Source: Lentzea atacamensis
GTDB taxonomy: Bacteria > Actinomycetota > Actinomycetes > Mycobacteriales > Pseudonocardiaceae
Length of the DNA stretch: 64,000 nt
Direction of reading: 5' to 3'
NCBI RefSeq assembly: GCF_003269295.1
Contig: NZ_QLTT01000001.1
Span: 267,635-331,634, forward strand
The notes beneath the pieces were generated by a model. That model was not told the DNA's origin and ran no database searches. It worked only from the letters and a program-made list of their open reading frames with translations. Both the position numbers and the translations under genes were made by a program. Positions 35,780 through 44,303 of the stretch are shown piece after piece. Within the stretch, counting starts at the first letter, position 1. Each line of letters begins with the position of its first letter.

Positions 35780-36045
35780 GATGATGCCCTCTCTTCGCGC
35801 AACAGGCTCGCGATGTCGACGGGAAGCCGGACACCTGAGGAGTCCGGTTCACCGAGTGCTTCGCGCAACGCCGCGAACTGGCGTTGCAGTGAGATCAGCG
35901 CCTGGCCGAGGTTCTCGGTCTCCTCGGCCGTGAGGGTGCCCGCGTCCACCCGGCGCAGCGCTTGACGCTCCAGCAGTTCACACACGATCTCCAGCACGGC
36001 CACGACGATCCGGCCGAGCCCTCTGCCCGCGTCCTGCGCGGTCAC
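35776..36045 (-). CDS. gvpK: Gas vesicle protein GvpK
   Basis: An 89-residue helical protein: IVVAVLEIVCELLERQALRR and LTAEETENLGQALISLQRQ are diagnostic of GvpK. GvpK is a minor, essential assembly protein. GTG at 36045 overlaps the preceding gene's stop, and its own stop overlaps the gvpA start, so translation is coupled along the operon. Confidence 0.9.
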   Translation of the reverse strand: MTAQDAGRGLGRIVVAVLEIVCELLERQALRRVDAGTLTAEETENLGQALISLQRQFAALREALGEPDSSGVRLPVDIASLLREERASS

Positions 36046-36200
36046 CGGTCACCGCCGATGCCGATCAGCAACAGCCTCAGGTCGAGCCGGATCAGCTCGA
36101 CGCCCGCCAACGCGATGACCACGTCGCCACGCACGACCGCACCCCGGTGCACCACCCGGTCGAGCAGGTCGACGAGGCTCGCGGCGGTGTGCTCAGGCAT
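36042..36200 (-). CDS. Small GvpA-fold protein (GvpS/GvpJ type)
   Basis: Encodes 52 residues, MPEHTAASLVDLLDRVVHRG then VVRGDVVIALAGVELIRLDL. This is the GvpA-like core (LLDRxxxxG, ADVxxALAGVELIRLDLRLLL) of the GvpS/GvpM/GvpJ minor proteins that nucleate or cap the vesicle. ATG at 36200 overlaps the gvpL stop by eight bases, and the stop overlaps gvpK. Confidence 0.85.
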   Translation of the reverse strand: MPEHTAASLVDLLDRVVHRGAVVRGDVVIALAGVELIRLDLRLLLIGIGGDR

Positions 36201-36876
36201 CGGCGAACTCCACCTTCGTGAACGAGTACGGCGGCCAGGGCCCGGTGATCTCCACTCGCAGCCCCAGTTCCCCGGTCAGCCGGCGAACCTCGGCGTGGAA
36301 GTCCTCCTCGTCCTCGGTGCGCACCAGGTACGCCGCTTCGAGCAGGAGGTCGCCCGAGAGGTCGCGGCACGTGCTCTCGGCGGCTCGCTGCTCCAGTGCA
36401 CGGTGCACGGCGGCAGCGCCACTCCGGACGGCATCGGTGGCGTTCAGCCGCTGCCGGCGCAGTGTCAGATAAGCCGTTCCCGACATCTCGTCCAGATTGA
36501 TCGGCTCACGCTCGGGGGCTCGCACCCGGACGCCCCACTCGCGCCGCCCCTCGACCCGGTCCAGCCAGGCCGACGCCTCCTCGTGGCGAGCGCTGAGCAG
36601 TCGCACGGCGGCGTCGACACCGTCGAGGACGGTGCCGAACCGCAGTGGCAGCACCGGTTCGCGCTGGAACACCGCACGCACCACGGCGTCGTGGTAGCGG
36701 GCCAGCACCGCCAGCGGACTGTCCTCAGTGGGCTCGTCGAGCTCGAGCCCGGTGAACCGGTCGAGCTCGACCTCGGCCACGACGAGGGCGAGGCCCCGGT
36801 GGCCGATCAGCCACGGCCCGGCCAGGTCGAGCTGCCGATCTCTCGTGATCGCGTACGCGTACAGGCCGCGGCTCAT
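36193..36876 (-). CDS. gvpL: Gas vesicle protein GvpL/GvpF
   Basis: A 227-residue GvpL/F protein: LYAYAITRD at the start, LPLRFGTVLDG in the middle, and LRVEITGPWPPYSF near the end. It is a second paralogue of the GvpF encoded at the operon end; the operon thus has one F/L protein for early and one for late position. ATG at 36876 overlaps the gvpJ stop. Confidence 0.9.
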   Translation of the reverse strand: MSRGLYAYAITRDRQLDLAGPWLIGHRGLALVVAEVELDRFTGLELDEPTEDSPLAVLARYHDAVVRAVFQREPVLPLRFGTVLDGVDAAVRLLSARHEEASAWLDRVEGRREWGVRVRAPEREPINLDEMSGTAYLTLRRQRLNATDAVRSGAAAVHRALEQRAAESTCRDLSGDLLLEAAYLVRTEDEEDFHAEVRRLTGELGLRVEITGPWPPYSFTKVEFADA

Positions 36877-37175
36877 GGTCGTTTCTCCTCCAGCGCCCGC
36901 TCCAGCACCGCGAGACGCTCACGCAGCTCGGCGTTCTCCGCGGCCAGCTCGTTCGCCGCGGCCCGCTCCACCGCCTTCGGGGCGAAGAACGGGTCGTCCG
37001 TCCACCAGTCCATGCCCATCTCCCTGGCGGTCTGCGCGGACGCGACGAACAACCTCACCCGCAACGTGAGCAGCTCGATGTCCACCACGCAGACCGCGAT
37101 GTCCCCGACGATCACCACGCCCTTGTCCAGGACGCGTTCCAGCGTGTCGGCGAGAGAACTGGACCTGTTGTCCAC
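36873..37175 (-). CDS. gvpJ: GvpJ-like gas vesicle protein with coiled-coil tail
   Basis: A 100-residue protein. Residues 8-55 are a GvpA-like core (LADTLERVLDKGVVIVGDIA, VVDIELLTLRVRLFVAS). Residues about 72-98 (ERAAANELAAENAELRERL) form a leucine-zipper-like coiled coil. This matches GvpJ/GvpY of Streptomyces. GTG at 37175. It follows gvpO after 15 bases. Confidence 0.87.
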   Translation of the reverse strand: MDNRSSSLADTLERVLDKGVVIVGDIAVCVVDIELLTLRVRLFVASAQTAREMGMDWWTDDPFFAPKAVERAAANELAAENAELRERLAVLERALEEKRP

Positions 37176-37190
37176 TGTGGAACCGTCCCC

Positions 37191-37493
37191 TCACATGTCG
37201 GTCGTCCCGCGGGTGTAACGCCGGAGCCGCTCGCAGCCGAACAGCTCCCCCGTCGCGTCGACGTCGACGCGATAGGTGGACATGACGCTGGTCGTGGCCG
37301 GGATGCGTTCGAGCTCGAGCACGTCGACCAGCACCGACCAGCCGCCGTCCGGCAGCGCGCGTATCCCCGAAACGGCTTCCGGCGTCCTGCCGATCAGCGC
37401 ACCGAACTGCTCCGTCGCGGCGCGAATGGCGAATGCGGCAGTGAGTTTCTCAGGTTTTCCGGATGGCGAACTTTCATTGAAGTCGTCAGCCAC
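37191..37493 (-). CDS. gvpO: Gas vesicle protein GvpO
   Basis: First gene of the operon, about 100 residues. DGGWSVLVDVLELERIPATT and RVDVDATGELFGCERLRRYTRG match GvpO, a protein required for gas vesicle formation in halophiles and actinobacteria. GTG at 37493 sits directly after AGGAGG, a spacing too short for normal initiation. A weak TAAGAT lies just upstream, so the mRNA could be leaderless; otherwise an earlier GTG (37523) is used. Confidence 0.85.
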   Translation of the reverse strand: MADDFNESSPSGKPEKLTAAFAIRAATEQFGALIGRTPEAVSGIRALPDGGWSVLVDVLELERIPATTSVMSTYRVDVDATGELFGCERLRRYTRGTTDM

Positions 37494-37780
37494 CCTCCTG
37501 ATCTTAGGGAGATCGCACCGCACGTCGCGATAATGCGTGCACAGCAAGAATTGACATATTCACCAGAACTGTCGAACAAGTCGAATACTGCCCCGGCCGT
37601 TGCAACCGGGGAGACCAAAAGGCGCTGCCAGCTGCGGAAATTCAGCGGAGTCCACAATGCCGACTCCGGCGGACGGGTGTGCGAATACCACCTTTGGAGC
37701 ATGCGGACGAATCGGTGGATTCAGCCACCTATTGAGACACAGAATTTCAATGCAGCTGGTCGGGCGATTCCCGATCGGAA
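37494..37780. other. Intergenic region upstream of gvp operon
   Basis: 287 bases, more AT-rich than the surroundings. It must hold the gvpO promoter on the minus strand. It contains a short CCCCGG/CCGGGG hairpin at 37591-37611 and no convincing gene. Confidence 0.5.
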
Positions 37781-38338
37781 TCACCGCGCCGCGGTTGACC
37801 TCGCCCGCAGGCGCAAGGCGGAGACGAGGAAGAAGATGCCGCCGAGAAGTGCGTAACCGGCCAGGTTCACCAGCGTCGCACCGTCCTTTGCGGACTGGAG
37901 GATGAACGAAGTGCCCGCCAGGACGGAAATCCCGCCGCTGAGGATCATCGGCCACTGACCACCCAGGCCGCGCCGCAGAACACCGACGACGAGCTGGACG
38001 AGCCCCGACACGATCGCCCAGCTCCCCCAGACCCGCAGGACGCCGGGGATGCCGGACGAGGCGGCGAGGGCGAGGCCGGTGGCGGCGAGCAGGCTGATCG
38101 CGATGTTCACGTAGAGGCCCGTGACCGCCTTCGTCTCCTTGGACGAGCGGAGGTCGACGATCGCCGCGGCCACGTCGAACACCGGGTACAGCACCAGCAG
38201 CGCGAGGCTCACGGCGCTGAGGCTCGACGCGGTCGCGACCAGCGAACCGGCCCACAACAGCGCGAAGGCGAACCGGACGAAGTACAGGCGCCTCAAGCCG
38301 AGTGCCACACCGGTCTCCGGAAGAGCAGCGGTGCTCAT
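37781..38338 (-). CDS. DUF308/HdeD-like membrane protein
   Basis: A 185-residue protein with about six membrane helices and little between them, of the DUF308 type. ATG at 38336-38338. Its promoter region carries one of two inverted 18-bp operators (38357-38374) shared with a divergent TetR gene, so it is the likely target of that repressor. Biochemical role is unknown. Confidence 0.78.
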   Translation of the reverse strand: MSTAALPETGVALGLRRLYFVRFAFALLWAGSLVATASSLSAVSLALLVLYPVFDVAAAIVDLRSSKETKAVTGLYVNIAISLLAATGLALAASSGIPGVLRVWGSWAIVSGLVQLVVGVLRRGLGGQWPMILSGGISVLAGTSFILQSAKDGATLVNLAGYALLGGIFFLVSALRLRARSTAAR

Positions 38339-38356
38339 GAGTGTTCTCCCTCAGAT

Positions 38357-38374
38357 AGATAGAACGTTCAGTCT
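38357..38374. promoter_or_regulatory. TetR operator, copy 1
   Basis: AGATAGAACGTTCAGTCT. The core GAACGTTC is a perfect 8-bp palindrome. The 18-mer occurs again in inverted orientation at 38412-38429 with one difference. Confidence 0.82.
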
Positions 38375-38411
38375 CTCGCTGAACCATGACAGCCGCGTGG
38401 CGCCATCGTCA

Positions 38412-38429
38412 AGACCGAACGTTCTATCT
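38412..38429. promoter_or_regulatory. TetR operator, copy 2
   Basis: On the minus strand this reads AGATAGAACGTTCGGTCT, identical to copy 1 except at one position. It is nearer the tetR gene (start 38467). Confidence 0.82.
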
Positions 38430-38466
38430 GCTAGCGTGGCCGTCGAGAAGGAGAGGTGGGGCGACG

Positions 38467-39030
38467 GTGTCCGAAGCACGATCGCGGCTGCTCACCACGG
38501 CGAGCCGGCTGTTCTACTCGGAGGGGCTGCACTCGGTCGGTGTCGACCGGATCATCTCCGAGGCGTCCGTGACCCGCGCGACCTTCTACCGGCACTTCCC
38601 GAGCAAGGAAGATCTCCTGGTCTCCTACCTGCGCCTCGCCGACGAGGCGATCCGCGCCCAGGTGGAGACGGCCCGCGCCGCCGCGCCCGACGCGGCCGGG
38701 GCGGTGCGGGCGGTCGCGGAGTCGATCGCCGGCGGCATCCGGTCGGACGGCTTCCGGGGATGTGCGTTTCTCAACGCCGCGGCGGAGTACCCCGATCCCG
38801 CGCACCCGGTGCACCAGGCGGTCCTCGCTCATCGGGAGTGGTTTCTGAGCACCGTCACCGACCTGCTGGCACGGACGGGAGAGACGGCGGCCGAGCCCGC
38901 GGCGCGGCATTTCGTCATGCTGCGGGACGGAGCGATGGCGGCGGGATGCCTCACCGATCCTGAGCCGATCTGCGAGACGTTCCTGCGCGGCGTCGAGGGG
39001 ATCCTGAGGTACCGAGCCACTCTCGCCTGA
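38467..39030 (+). CDS. TetR family repressor
   Basis: A 187-residue repressor. Residues 4-52 carry the helix-turn-helix (LHSVGVDRIISEASVTRATFYRHFPSKEDLL), a type often found in repressors of efflux and reductase genes. GTG at 38467 follows GGAGAGG. Two inverted operator copies lie between it and the DUF308 gene; it probably represses both. Confidence 0.9.
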   Translation: MSEARSRLLTTASRLFYSEGLHSVGVDRIISEASVTRATFYRHFPSKEDLLVSYLRLADEAIRAQVETARAAAPDAAGAVRAVAESIAGGIRSDGFRGCAFLNAAAEYPDPAHPVHQAVLAHREWFLSTVTDLLARTGETAAEPAARHFVMLRDGAMAAGCLTDPEPICETFLRGVEGILRYRATLA

Positions 39031-39080
39031 TCACCGCCGTGCGCGTCGGTGATCATCCAACCGTGAACTACGTTGGTGGC

Positions 39081-39566
39081 ATGGAGATCTACGACATCCC
39101 GGTCAGCACGCTCGCGGGTGAGCCGGGCAGCCTCGACGCGGTGCGGGGCAAGGTGCTGCTCATCGTCAACGTCGCCTCGCGCTGCGGCCTGACCCCTCAG
39201 TACGCGGGTCTGGAGCGGCTGCAGGAGAAATACGCCGACGACGGCTTCTCCGTGATCGGCTTCCCGTGCAACCAGTTCGCGGGTCAGGAGCCCGGCACCT
39301 CGGAGGAGATCGCCACCTTCTGCTCGACGACCTACGGGGTGTCGTTCCCCCTGTACGAGAAGCTGGAGGTCAACGGGCCCGGTCGGCACGCGATTTACCA
39401 GGAGCTGGTGCGTCAGGCGGACGCGGAAGGCGTCGCCGGCGACGTCCAGTGGAACTTCGAGAAGTTCCTGGTCTCGCGCGACGGCGAGGTGCTGGGCCGG
39501 TTCCGGCCGAACGTCGAGCCCGAGGCGCCGGCGATCACCGAGGCGATCGAGGCGGCACTTCGATAG
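39081..39566 (+). CDS. Glutathione peroxidase family protein
   Basis: A 161-residue peroxidase. NVASRCGLTPQY carries the peroxidatic cysteine in place of selenocysteine; FPCNQFAGQEPG holds the second Cys and Gln, and WNFEKFLV the Trp-Asn of the tetrad. ATG at 39081. Bacterial Cys-type members usually use thioredoxin or mycothiol-linked reductants to remove hydroperoxides. Cytoplasmic; no signal peptide. Confidence 0.92.
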   Translation: MEIYDIPVSTLAGEPGSLDAVRGKVLLIVNVASRCGLTPQYAGLERLQEKYADDGFSVIGFPCNQFAGQEPGTSEEIATFCSTTYGVSFPLYEKLEVNGPGRHAIYQELVRQADAEGVAGDVQWNFEKFLVSRDGEVLGRFRPNVEPEAPAITEAIEAALR

Positions 39567-39638
39567 GTCATCTGTGAATGCTGTTGCCGCGGCGTGCGCG
39601 GAGGTTGAATCCGCGCACGCCGTCGAAAGGGCTTCAGC

Positions 39639-40490
39639 ATGCGTTTGATGAGCACAGCCGCGGTCACCGCCACAGCTCTCCTGGTGTCCGCGCTGCCCGC
39701 GTCCGCGATCAACTCCTACAACGCCACTCCCGCGCCCGAGCGCACCGAGGTCGGTGCCCTCGTCGCGACCTGGGACAACGACGACAACCCGGCGACCCCG
39801 GACCGCGTCGACTGGGTCTGCAGCGGAACGATGATCGACGACGACACGTTCCTCACGGCCGCGCACTGCACCAGCGACTGGCCGGCGAACGTGAAGTTCT
39901 ACGTGTCGCTGCACCAGGACGTGCAGACCGCGCTGGACAACGCCACGGGCACGCCGGCGCAGATCGCCGCGGCGGTCGCGGTGCCGGGCACCGCGCACAA
40001 CCACCCCGCCTACCCCGGCCCGGCGGAGGACACGCACGACATCTCCGTGGTGCAGGTGTCCGCGCAGCAGATGAAGGCGCGGTGGAAGTTCACCCCGGCG
40101 ACGCTGCCCACCGCGAACCGCCTGGGTGAGCTCGGACCGCAGGGGCTCAACGACACGCCCTGGCTGGTCGCCGGCTACGGCACGCAGGAGGCCCGCCGCG
40201 GTCCAGGCGGGCACACGCACCCCGGTGGCGGTGTCCGGATGAAGGCGCCGGTGACGTTCAACGCGCTGAACAACGCGTGGGCCCGGCTCGCCATGACGGC
40301 GCCGCAGGGCAACGGCGGCGCCTGCTACGGCGACTCCGGTGGCCCGAACTTCGCCACGATCGACGGCAGGCTGACCCTCGCCGCCACGACGATCACCGGT
40401 GACTCGCCGTGCTACGCCACGAACGTCGTCTACCGGCTGGACAGCCCCGGAGCGCGGGACTTCCTCCGCCCGTTCGTCACGCTGCCCTGA
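39639..40490 (+). CDS. Secreted trypsin-like serine protease (S1)
   Basis: A 283-residue precursor with a signal peptide (about residues 1-24, LLVSALPASA). TAAHC carries the catalytic His, THDISVV the Asp and GDSGGPNF the nucleophilic Ser. It has no obvious long propeptide, although the stretch after the signal peptide is Asn/Pro-rich. It is exported and probably degrades extracellular protein. AAAGG precedes the ATG. Confidence 0.9.
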   Translation: MRLMSTAAVTATALLVSALPASAINSYNATPAPERTEVGALVATWDNDDNPATPDRVDWVCSGTMIDDDTFLTAAHCTSDWPANVKFYVSLHQDVQTALDNATGTPAQIAAAVAVPGTAHNHPAYPGPAEDTHDISVVQVSAQQMKARWKFTPATLPTANRLGELGPQGLNDTPWLVAGYGTQEARRGPGGHTHPGGGVRMKAPVTFNALNNAWARLAMTAPQGNGGACYGDSGGPNFATIDGRLTLAATTITGDSPCYATNVVYRLDSPGARDFLRPFVTLP

Positions 40491-40584
40491 ACGGCTGCGA
40501 GCTGAGCTGACGCGCGAAGTTAGGCCGATCGGGTTACCTTCTGATTCCTGGTGACTGGGCAACACGCCGGGAACGGAGGTCGCC

Positions 40585-42537
40585 GTGGCACCCGACTCCG
40601 TTCCCGCCTGGATCGACCCGATGCTCGCCAAGCCCGACGGAGGCCGGCTGCGCGAAGGTCCGCAGTGGGCGTACGAGTACAAGCTGGACGGCTACCGCGC
40701 GGCGATGAGGATCGCCGCCACCGGCACGACAGTGCTGACCAGCCGCAACGGCCTCGACCTCACCGCCGAGTTCGCCGACCTGACGGGCGTGCTCGCCGAG
40801 GCGCTGCACGGGCGCGCCGCGGTGCTCGACGGTGAGGTCGTGGTCTACAACGAAGCCGGCCAGATCGACTTCGGCCTGCTGCAGCAACGACGCGGGCGCT
40901 TCCAGAAACACCGCACCGCTCGGCGGACCGAGCCGTTCACCGACGTCCCGGTCCGCTTTCTGGCGTTCGACCTGCTGCTGCTCGACGGGCGGCTCCTCCT
41001 CGACGAGCCCTACGAGCAGCGGCGCGCGCGGCTCAGCGAGCTGGCGATGCCCGACCCGTTCCGGGTGGCCGTGGTGCCGTCGTTCACCACCGCCGACCTC
41101 GCCGCCGAGCGGCTCACCCCGCAACGCCTGCTCGAACGCGTGGCCGCCGAGGGGCACGAAGGGCTCGTCGCCAAGCGCCTCGACTCCCCCTACCTGCCAG
41201 GCAAGAGGCCGGACTTCTGGTGCAAGCACCCGCTGGTGCAGACGCGCGAGGTGATCGTCTGCGGCTGGCGGCCCGGCCAGAGCGGCTTCACCGGCACCGT
41301 CGGCGGGCTGCTGCTCGGTGCGCACGACCCGGACACCGGTGAGCTGGTCTACATCGGCGACGTCGGCACCGGCTTCACCCGCCAGGACCGCGACCAGCTC
41401 CGGGATCGGCTGGCACCGCTCGAACGCCCACGCCACCCGTTCTCCGCCACTCCCCCGCGCGAGGACGTCGTGCGGGCCAGGTGGGTCGAGCCCGAACTGG
41501 TGGGCGAGGTGCGGTTCCGGCAGTTCACCCGCGGCGAGCACGGCCGCCTGCGCCACACCGCCTGGCGCGGCCTGCGCGCCGACCGCAGCCCCGCCGAGGT
41601 CGTCGCGCCACAGCCCGGCCGTTCACCCGCACCGGCGGAACCACCGGACATCGGCCGCCGCATCACCGTCAAGGCGGACGGACGCCGTCTGACCCTGTCC
41701 AACCTGGACAAGCCCCTGTACCCGGACGGCTTCACCAAGGGCGAGGTGATCGACTACTACACCCGCGTCGCCCCGGTGCTGCTGCCGCACCTGCGCGGCC
41801 GGCCGGTCACGTTCGTCCGCTTCCCCGACGGCGTGGGCAGGCAGGCGTTCTTCCAGAAGAACGCCGACGCCGGCGCACCGGACTGGCTGCCGACCGCCGC
41901 GCTGCCGAGCGGCGGCTCCCGGCGCGGCACCAACGCCGGCGAGATCATCCGCTACCCGCTGATCGAGGAGCTCGCCGCACTGGTGTGGGCGGCCAACCTC
42001 GCCGCCCTCGAACTGCACGTTCCACAGTGGAGGGTCGCTCCCGGTCCCGCACGCGGACTGCCTGACCGGCTGGTGTTCGACCTGGACCCCGGCCCCGGCA
42101 CCTCGATCGTGGAGTGCTGCCGGGTCGCCGAACGACTCCACACCGCCCTCACCGCCGACGGCCTGGCCCCCACGGCCAAAACCTCTGGCGGCAAAGGACT
42201 CCAGGTCTACGCCGCCATCACCACCGACGATCCGGGCCGGCCGTCCGCCTACGCGAAAGCGCTGGCCGAACGGTTCGCCGCGGAGACACCCGGCCTGGTG
42301 ACCGCGAAGATGACCAAGGCACTGCGCACGGGCAAGGTGTTCATCGACTGGAGCCAGAACAACCCGGCCAAGACCACCGTCGCGCCCTACTCCCTGCGCG
42401 GCCGCGACCATCCGGCCGCCTCCGCACCGGTCACCTGGGACGAGGTCCGCGACTGCCAGCACGCGGAAGAGCTCGCCTTCACCGCGGACGACGTGCTCGA
42501 CCGGGTGGCAGAGCACGGTGACCTGTTCGCCGTCTGA
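40585..42537 (+). CDS. ligD: LigD-type ATP-dependent DNA ligase with polymerase domain
   Basis: A 650-residue protein. Residues about 8-310 are the ATP-dependent ligase: Lys33 in EYKLDGYR is the adenylated residue, and EGLVAKR and DFWCKHP are later motifs. Residues about 350-640 are a primase/polymerase (DLDPGPG with metal-binding Asp, KTSGGKGLQVY, KVFIDWSQNN). The order ligase-polymerase is opposite to Mycobacterium LigD (Pol-PE-Lig), and no phosphoesterase domain is seen. It would act in non-homologous end joining with Ku. No ku gene is in the window. GTG at 40585. Confidence 0.9.
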   Translation: MAPDSVPAWIDPMLAKPDGGRLREGPQWAYEYKLDGYRAAMRIAATGTTVLTSRNGLDLTAEFADLTGVLAEALHGRAAVLDGEVVVYNEAGQIDFGLLQQRRGRFQKHRTARRTEPFTDVPVRFLAFDLLLLDGRLLLDEPYEQRRARLSELAMPDPFRVAVVPSFTTADLAAERLTPQRLLERVAAEGHEGLVAKRLDSPYLPGKRPDFWCKHPLVQTREVIVCGWRPGQSGFTGTVGGLLLGAHDPDTGELVYIGDVGTGFTRQDRDQLRDRLAPLERPRHPFSATPPREDVVRARWVEPELVGEVRFRQFTRGEHGRLRHTAWRGLRADRSPAEVVAPQPGRSPAPAEPPDIGRRITVKADGRRLTLSNLDKPLYPDGFTKGEVIDYYTRVAPVLLPHLRGRPVTFVRFPDGVGRQAFFQKNADAGAPDWLPTAALPSGGSRRGTNAGEIIRYPLIEELAALVWAANLAALELHVPQWRVAPGPARGLPDRLVFDLDPGPGTSIVECCRVAERLHTALTADGLAPTAKTSGGKGLQVYAAITTDDPGRPSAYAKALAERFAAETPGLVTAKMTKALRTGKVFIDWSQNNPAKTTVAPYSLRGRDHPAASAPVTWDEVRDCQHAEELAFTADDVLDRVAEHGDLFAV

Positions 42538-42710
42538 ACACCGCTGGAAGTGCTTCGTCAGGTGCGGTAGGGGCCTTGACCGGCGGGGTGATCTTCTAGT
42601 GGGGTGACGCCGGGAGGAGTTGGCGCGAGCACAACCCGCTGTCGTGCACCAGCACAACGCTCCTGGAGATCGCGAACGGGTGGCACCACCACGGCGAGCG
42701 AGGGGGCGAT

Positions 42711-43793
42711 GTGGGAAGACTGAATCGCGTTGATCTGCCCGGCCTGATTGGTCGCGAGCCCCTTGGTTTCTTGGCGACGATGGGACTCGAAGCCCAGTTG
42801 TTGCACCAGGTCTACTTGAGCTGGGACCCGGCGGACGGTCATGCGATCCTGCACAGCGAGCGATATGCCACCATTGTCGATGTTGTCACCGAGCTGAAGG
42901 ATGCGCTGGCCACGGTCAAGTCGGGACAAGCAATTCCAGGCATCAAAGGGTTTCCAATCCCCCGGAATCACGGAATGGCAGACCCCTTACGCATCCGCCC
43001 GGACGAGTACCGCAAGGTGCGTGCGCGTCAGGAACGCTCCGGCAGCTATTACTGGTTCGACAGCGTGGTGACCGACCGTGCGGTGGACGCCAATGGCTTC
43101 TGTGTTTTGAATCCTCTCGTCGGTATCCGTGGACGACAAACCGCCGGCAGCTTCTGGTACTACCCGATGATGGAAGTCAAGCGAGACCCGGAACGGCTTC
43201 TCACGGAAGCGCTGACGGGCTGGCGGAGGGTAGCAGGCGCGGAGGGATGGCTTCTTGATCACCGCGCGACCTATTCCTTCGAGACCACTCTGCGCGGCCC
43301 CGGTGGAAGTATGGCGGTGCCGGGTGCAACCTGGTTGGCCACCTTGGCGCTGCCGAGGTTCCGGTATCGACGTCGTAATGGCGTGGAGACCGGCCGGCCC
43401 GTGCTGCCGAACGGGTGGTTCCGCGTCGCCGATCGTGATGTGCTCGCATGGCCGATTTGGACGACACCGATTTCTGGAACCTGCCTGGATGCGGTCTGGA
43501 ACGTCGGCTGGGGGTACGATGGCTGGAAATTCACGGCAAAGCCTGATGGTTCAATCGGTGCTGAGATTACGCGGACTCACGGCATACCGGCACCCAACAA
43601 CATCGACCATGTCGTCGACCTGAACATTCTCGACCTGTATGGTGCTGCGCGCTCGACGCAGGGTGTTCTCACTCCTGTTGCGATGCGAACTCGACGTGTA
43701 CCTGGGAAGTTCCGCGAGTACGACGCCTGGAAAGGTTGGGATTGGAAGTACCCGCCGGTTCCTGACTACCCGGGCAAGTACGGCCACGGGTGA
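42711..43793 (+). CDS. Orphan protein resembling Cas3-extension family of type I-G CRISPR systems
   Basis: A 360-residue protein. Its opening (LPGLIGREPLGFLATMGL) and middle (DSVVTDRAVDANG, EALTGWRRVAG, LLDHRA, VPGATWLATLALP) resemble my memory of NCBI's type I-G CRISPR-associated Cas3-extension family; this is from recall, not from a search. No cas gene or repeat array is nearby. Base composition and codon use are visibly less GC-rich than its neighbours. GTG at 42711 has AGGGGG before it. An in-frame, protein-like stretch (NPLSCTSTTLLEIANGWHHH) runs upstream from about 42628 to the GTG and may be the tail of a lost gene. It may instead be an unrelated domain of unknown function. Confidence 0.5.
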   Translation: MGRLNRVDLPGLIGREPLGFLATMGLEAQLLHQVYLSWDPADGHAILHSERYATIVDVVTELKDALATVKSGQAIPGIKGFPIPRNHGMADPLRIRPDEYRKVRARQERSGSYYWFDSVVTDRAVDANGFCVLNPLVGIRGRQTAGSFWYYPMMEVKRDPERLLTEALTGWRRVAGAEGWLLDHRATYSFETTLRGPGGSMAVPGATWLATLALPRFRYRRRNGVETGRPVLPNGWFRVADRDVLAWPIWTTPISGTCLDAVWNVGWGYDGWKFTAKPDGSIGAEITRTHGIPAPNNIDHVVDLNILDLYGAARSTQGVLTPVAMRTRRVPGKFREYDAWKGWDWKYPPVPDYPGKYGHG

Positions 43794-43916
43794 CGTTGAC
43801 GTGTATCCGTCCCACCTGCCGACAGGGTCGCGCCACCAGATCGGCCCGCCGCCGCCAAGGTGACGGCCACTGCTGCACTCCCCCGCCGCGCACCAGAATG
43901 TGGTCCGCTTCTGCTG

Positions 43917-44303
43917 ATGCGGGTGGTGCCCATGCGGGACGGACAGTCAGAGCGCCTCGCCGACTGTGAGCTGACCCGGGCGGACGACCGGATCGCGGTG
44001 ACGGGCGAGATCGACGCGGCCAACGCCGGCGCGATCGCGGACCGGGTCTGCGGAGCTCTCGGCGGCACGGTCGTCGTCGTGGACCTCCGCGCGGTGACCT
44101 TCTTCAGCGCGGCTGGAGTGCACCTGCTGAGAAGGATCGCCGCCGCGGCCCGCACCTCGGACACCATCGTGCAGGTGCTGTGCTCGTCCGCGGTGCGCCA
44201 CACCGCGCGACTGTGCGGAGTGACCGAACTCCCCGGCCTCGTGCTCGACCGATCCGACCGGCGCGAGCCGGACCCGACAGGGGACCGAGAGGCGCCGTCG
44301 TGA
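43917..44303 (+). CDS. STAS-domain anti-anti-sigma factor-like protein
   Basis: A 128-residue protein. VTGEIDAANAGAIADRVCGAL and VVVDLRAVTFFSAAGVHLLRR form the STAS fold; the Ser in FFSAAG is at the usual phosphorylation position. STAS proteins free sigma factors by binding anti-sigma kinases. ATG at 43917 is used; ATG at 43932 is possible. Its TGA overlaps the GTG of the kinase-like gene, so the two are coupled. Confidence 0.85.
   Translation: MRVVPMRDGQSERLADCELTRADDRIAVTGEIDAANAGAIADRVCGALGGTVVVVDLRAVTFFSAAGVHLLRRIAAAARTSDTIVQVLCSSAVRHTARLCGVTELPGLVLDRSDRREPDPTGDREAPS

Noticed and set aside
37591..37611. CCCCGG/CCGGGG hairpin upstream of gvpO
   Set aside because: Short stem with no T-tract and no gene end close to it, so not called as a terminator.
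42538..43916. CRISPR array near the Cas3-extension-like gene
   Set aside because: I looked for regularly spaced direct repeats on both sides of the gene and saw none.
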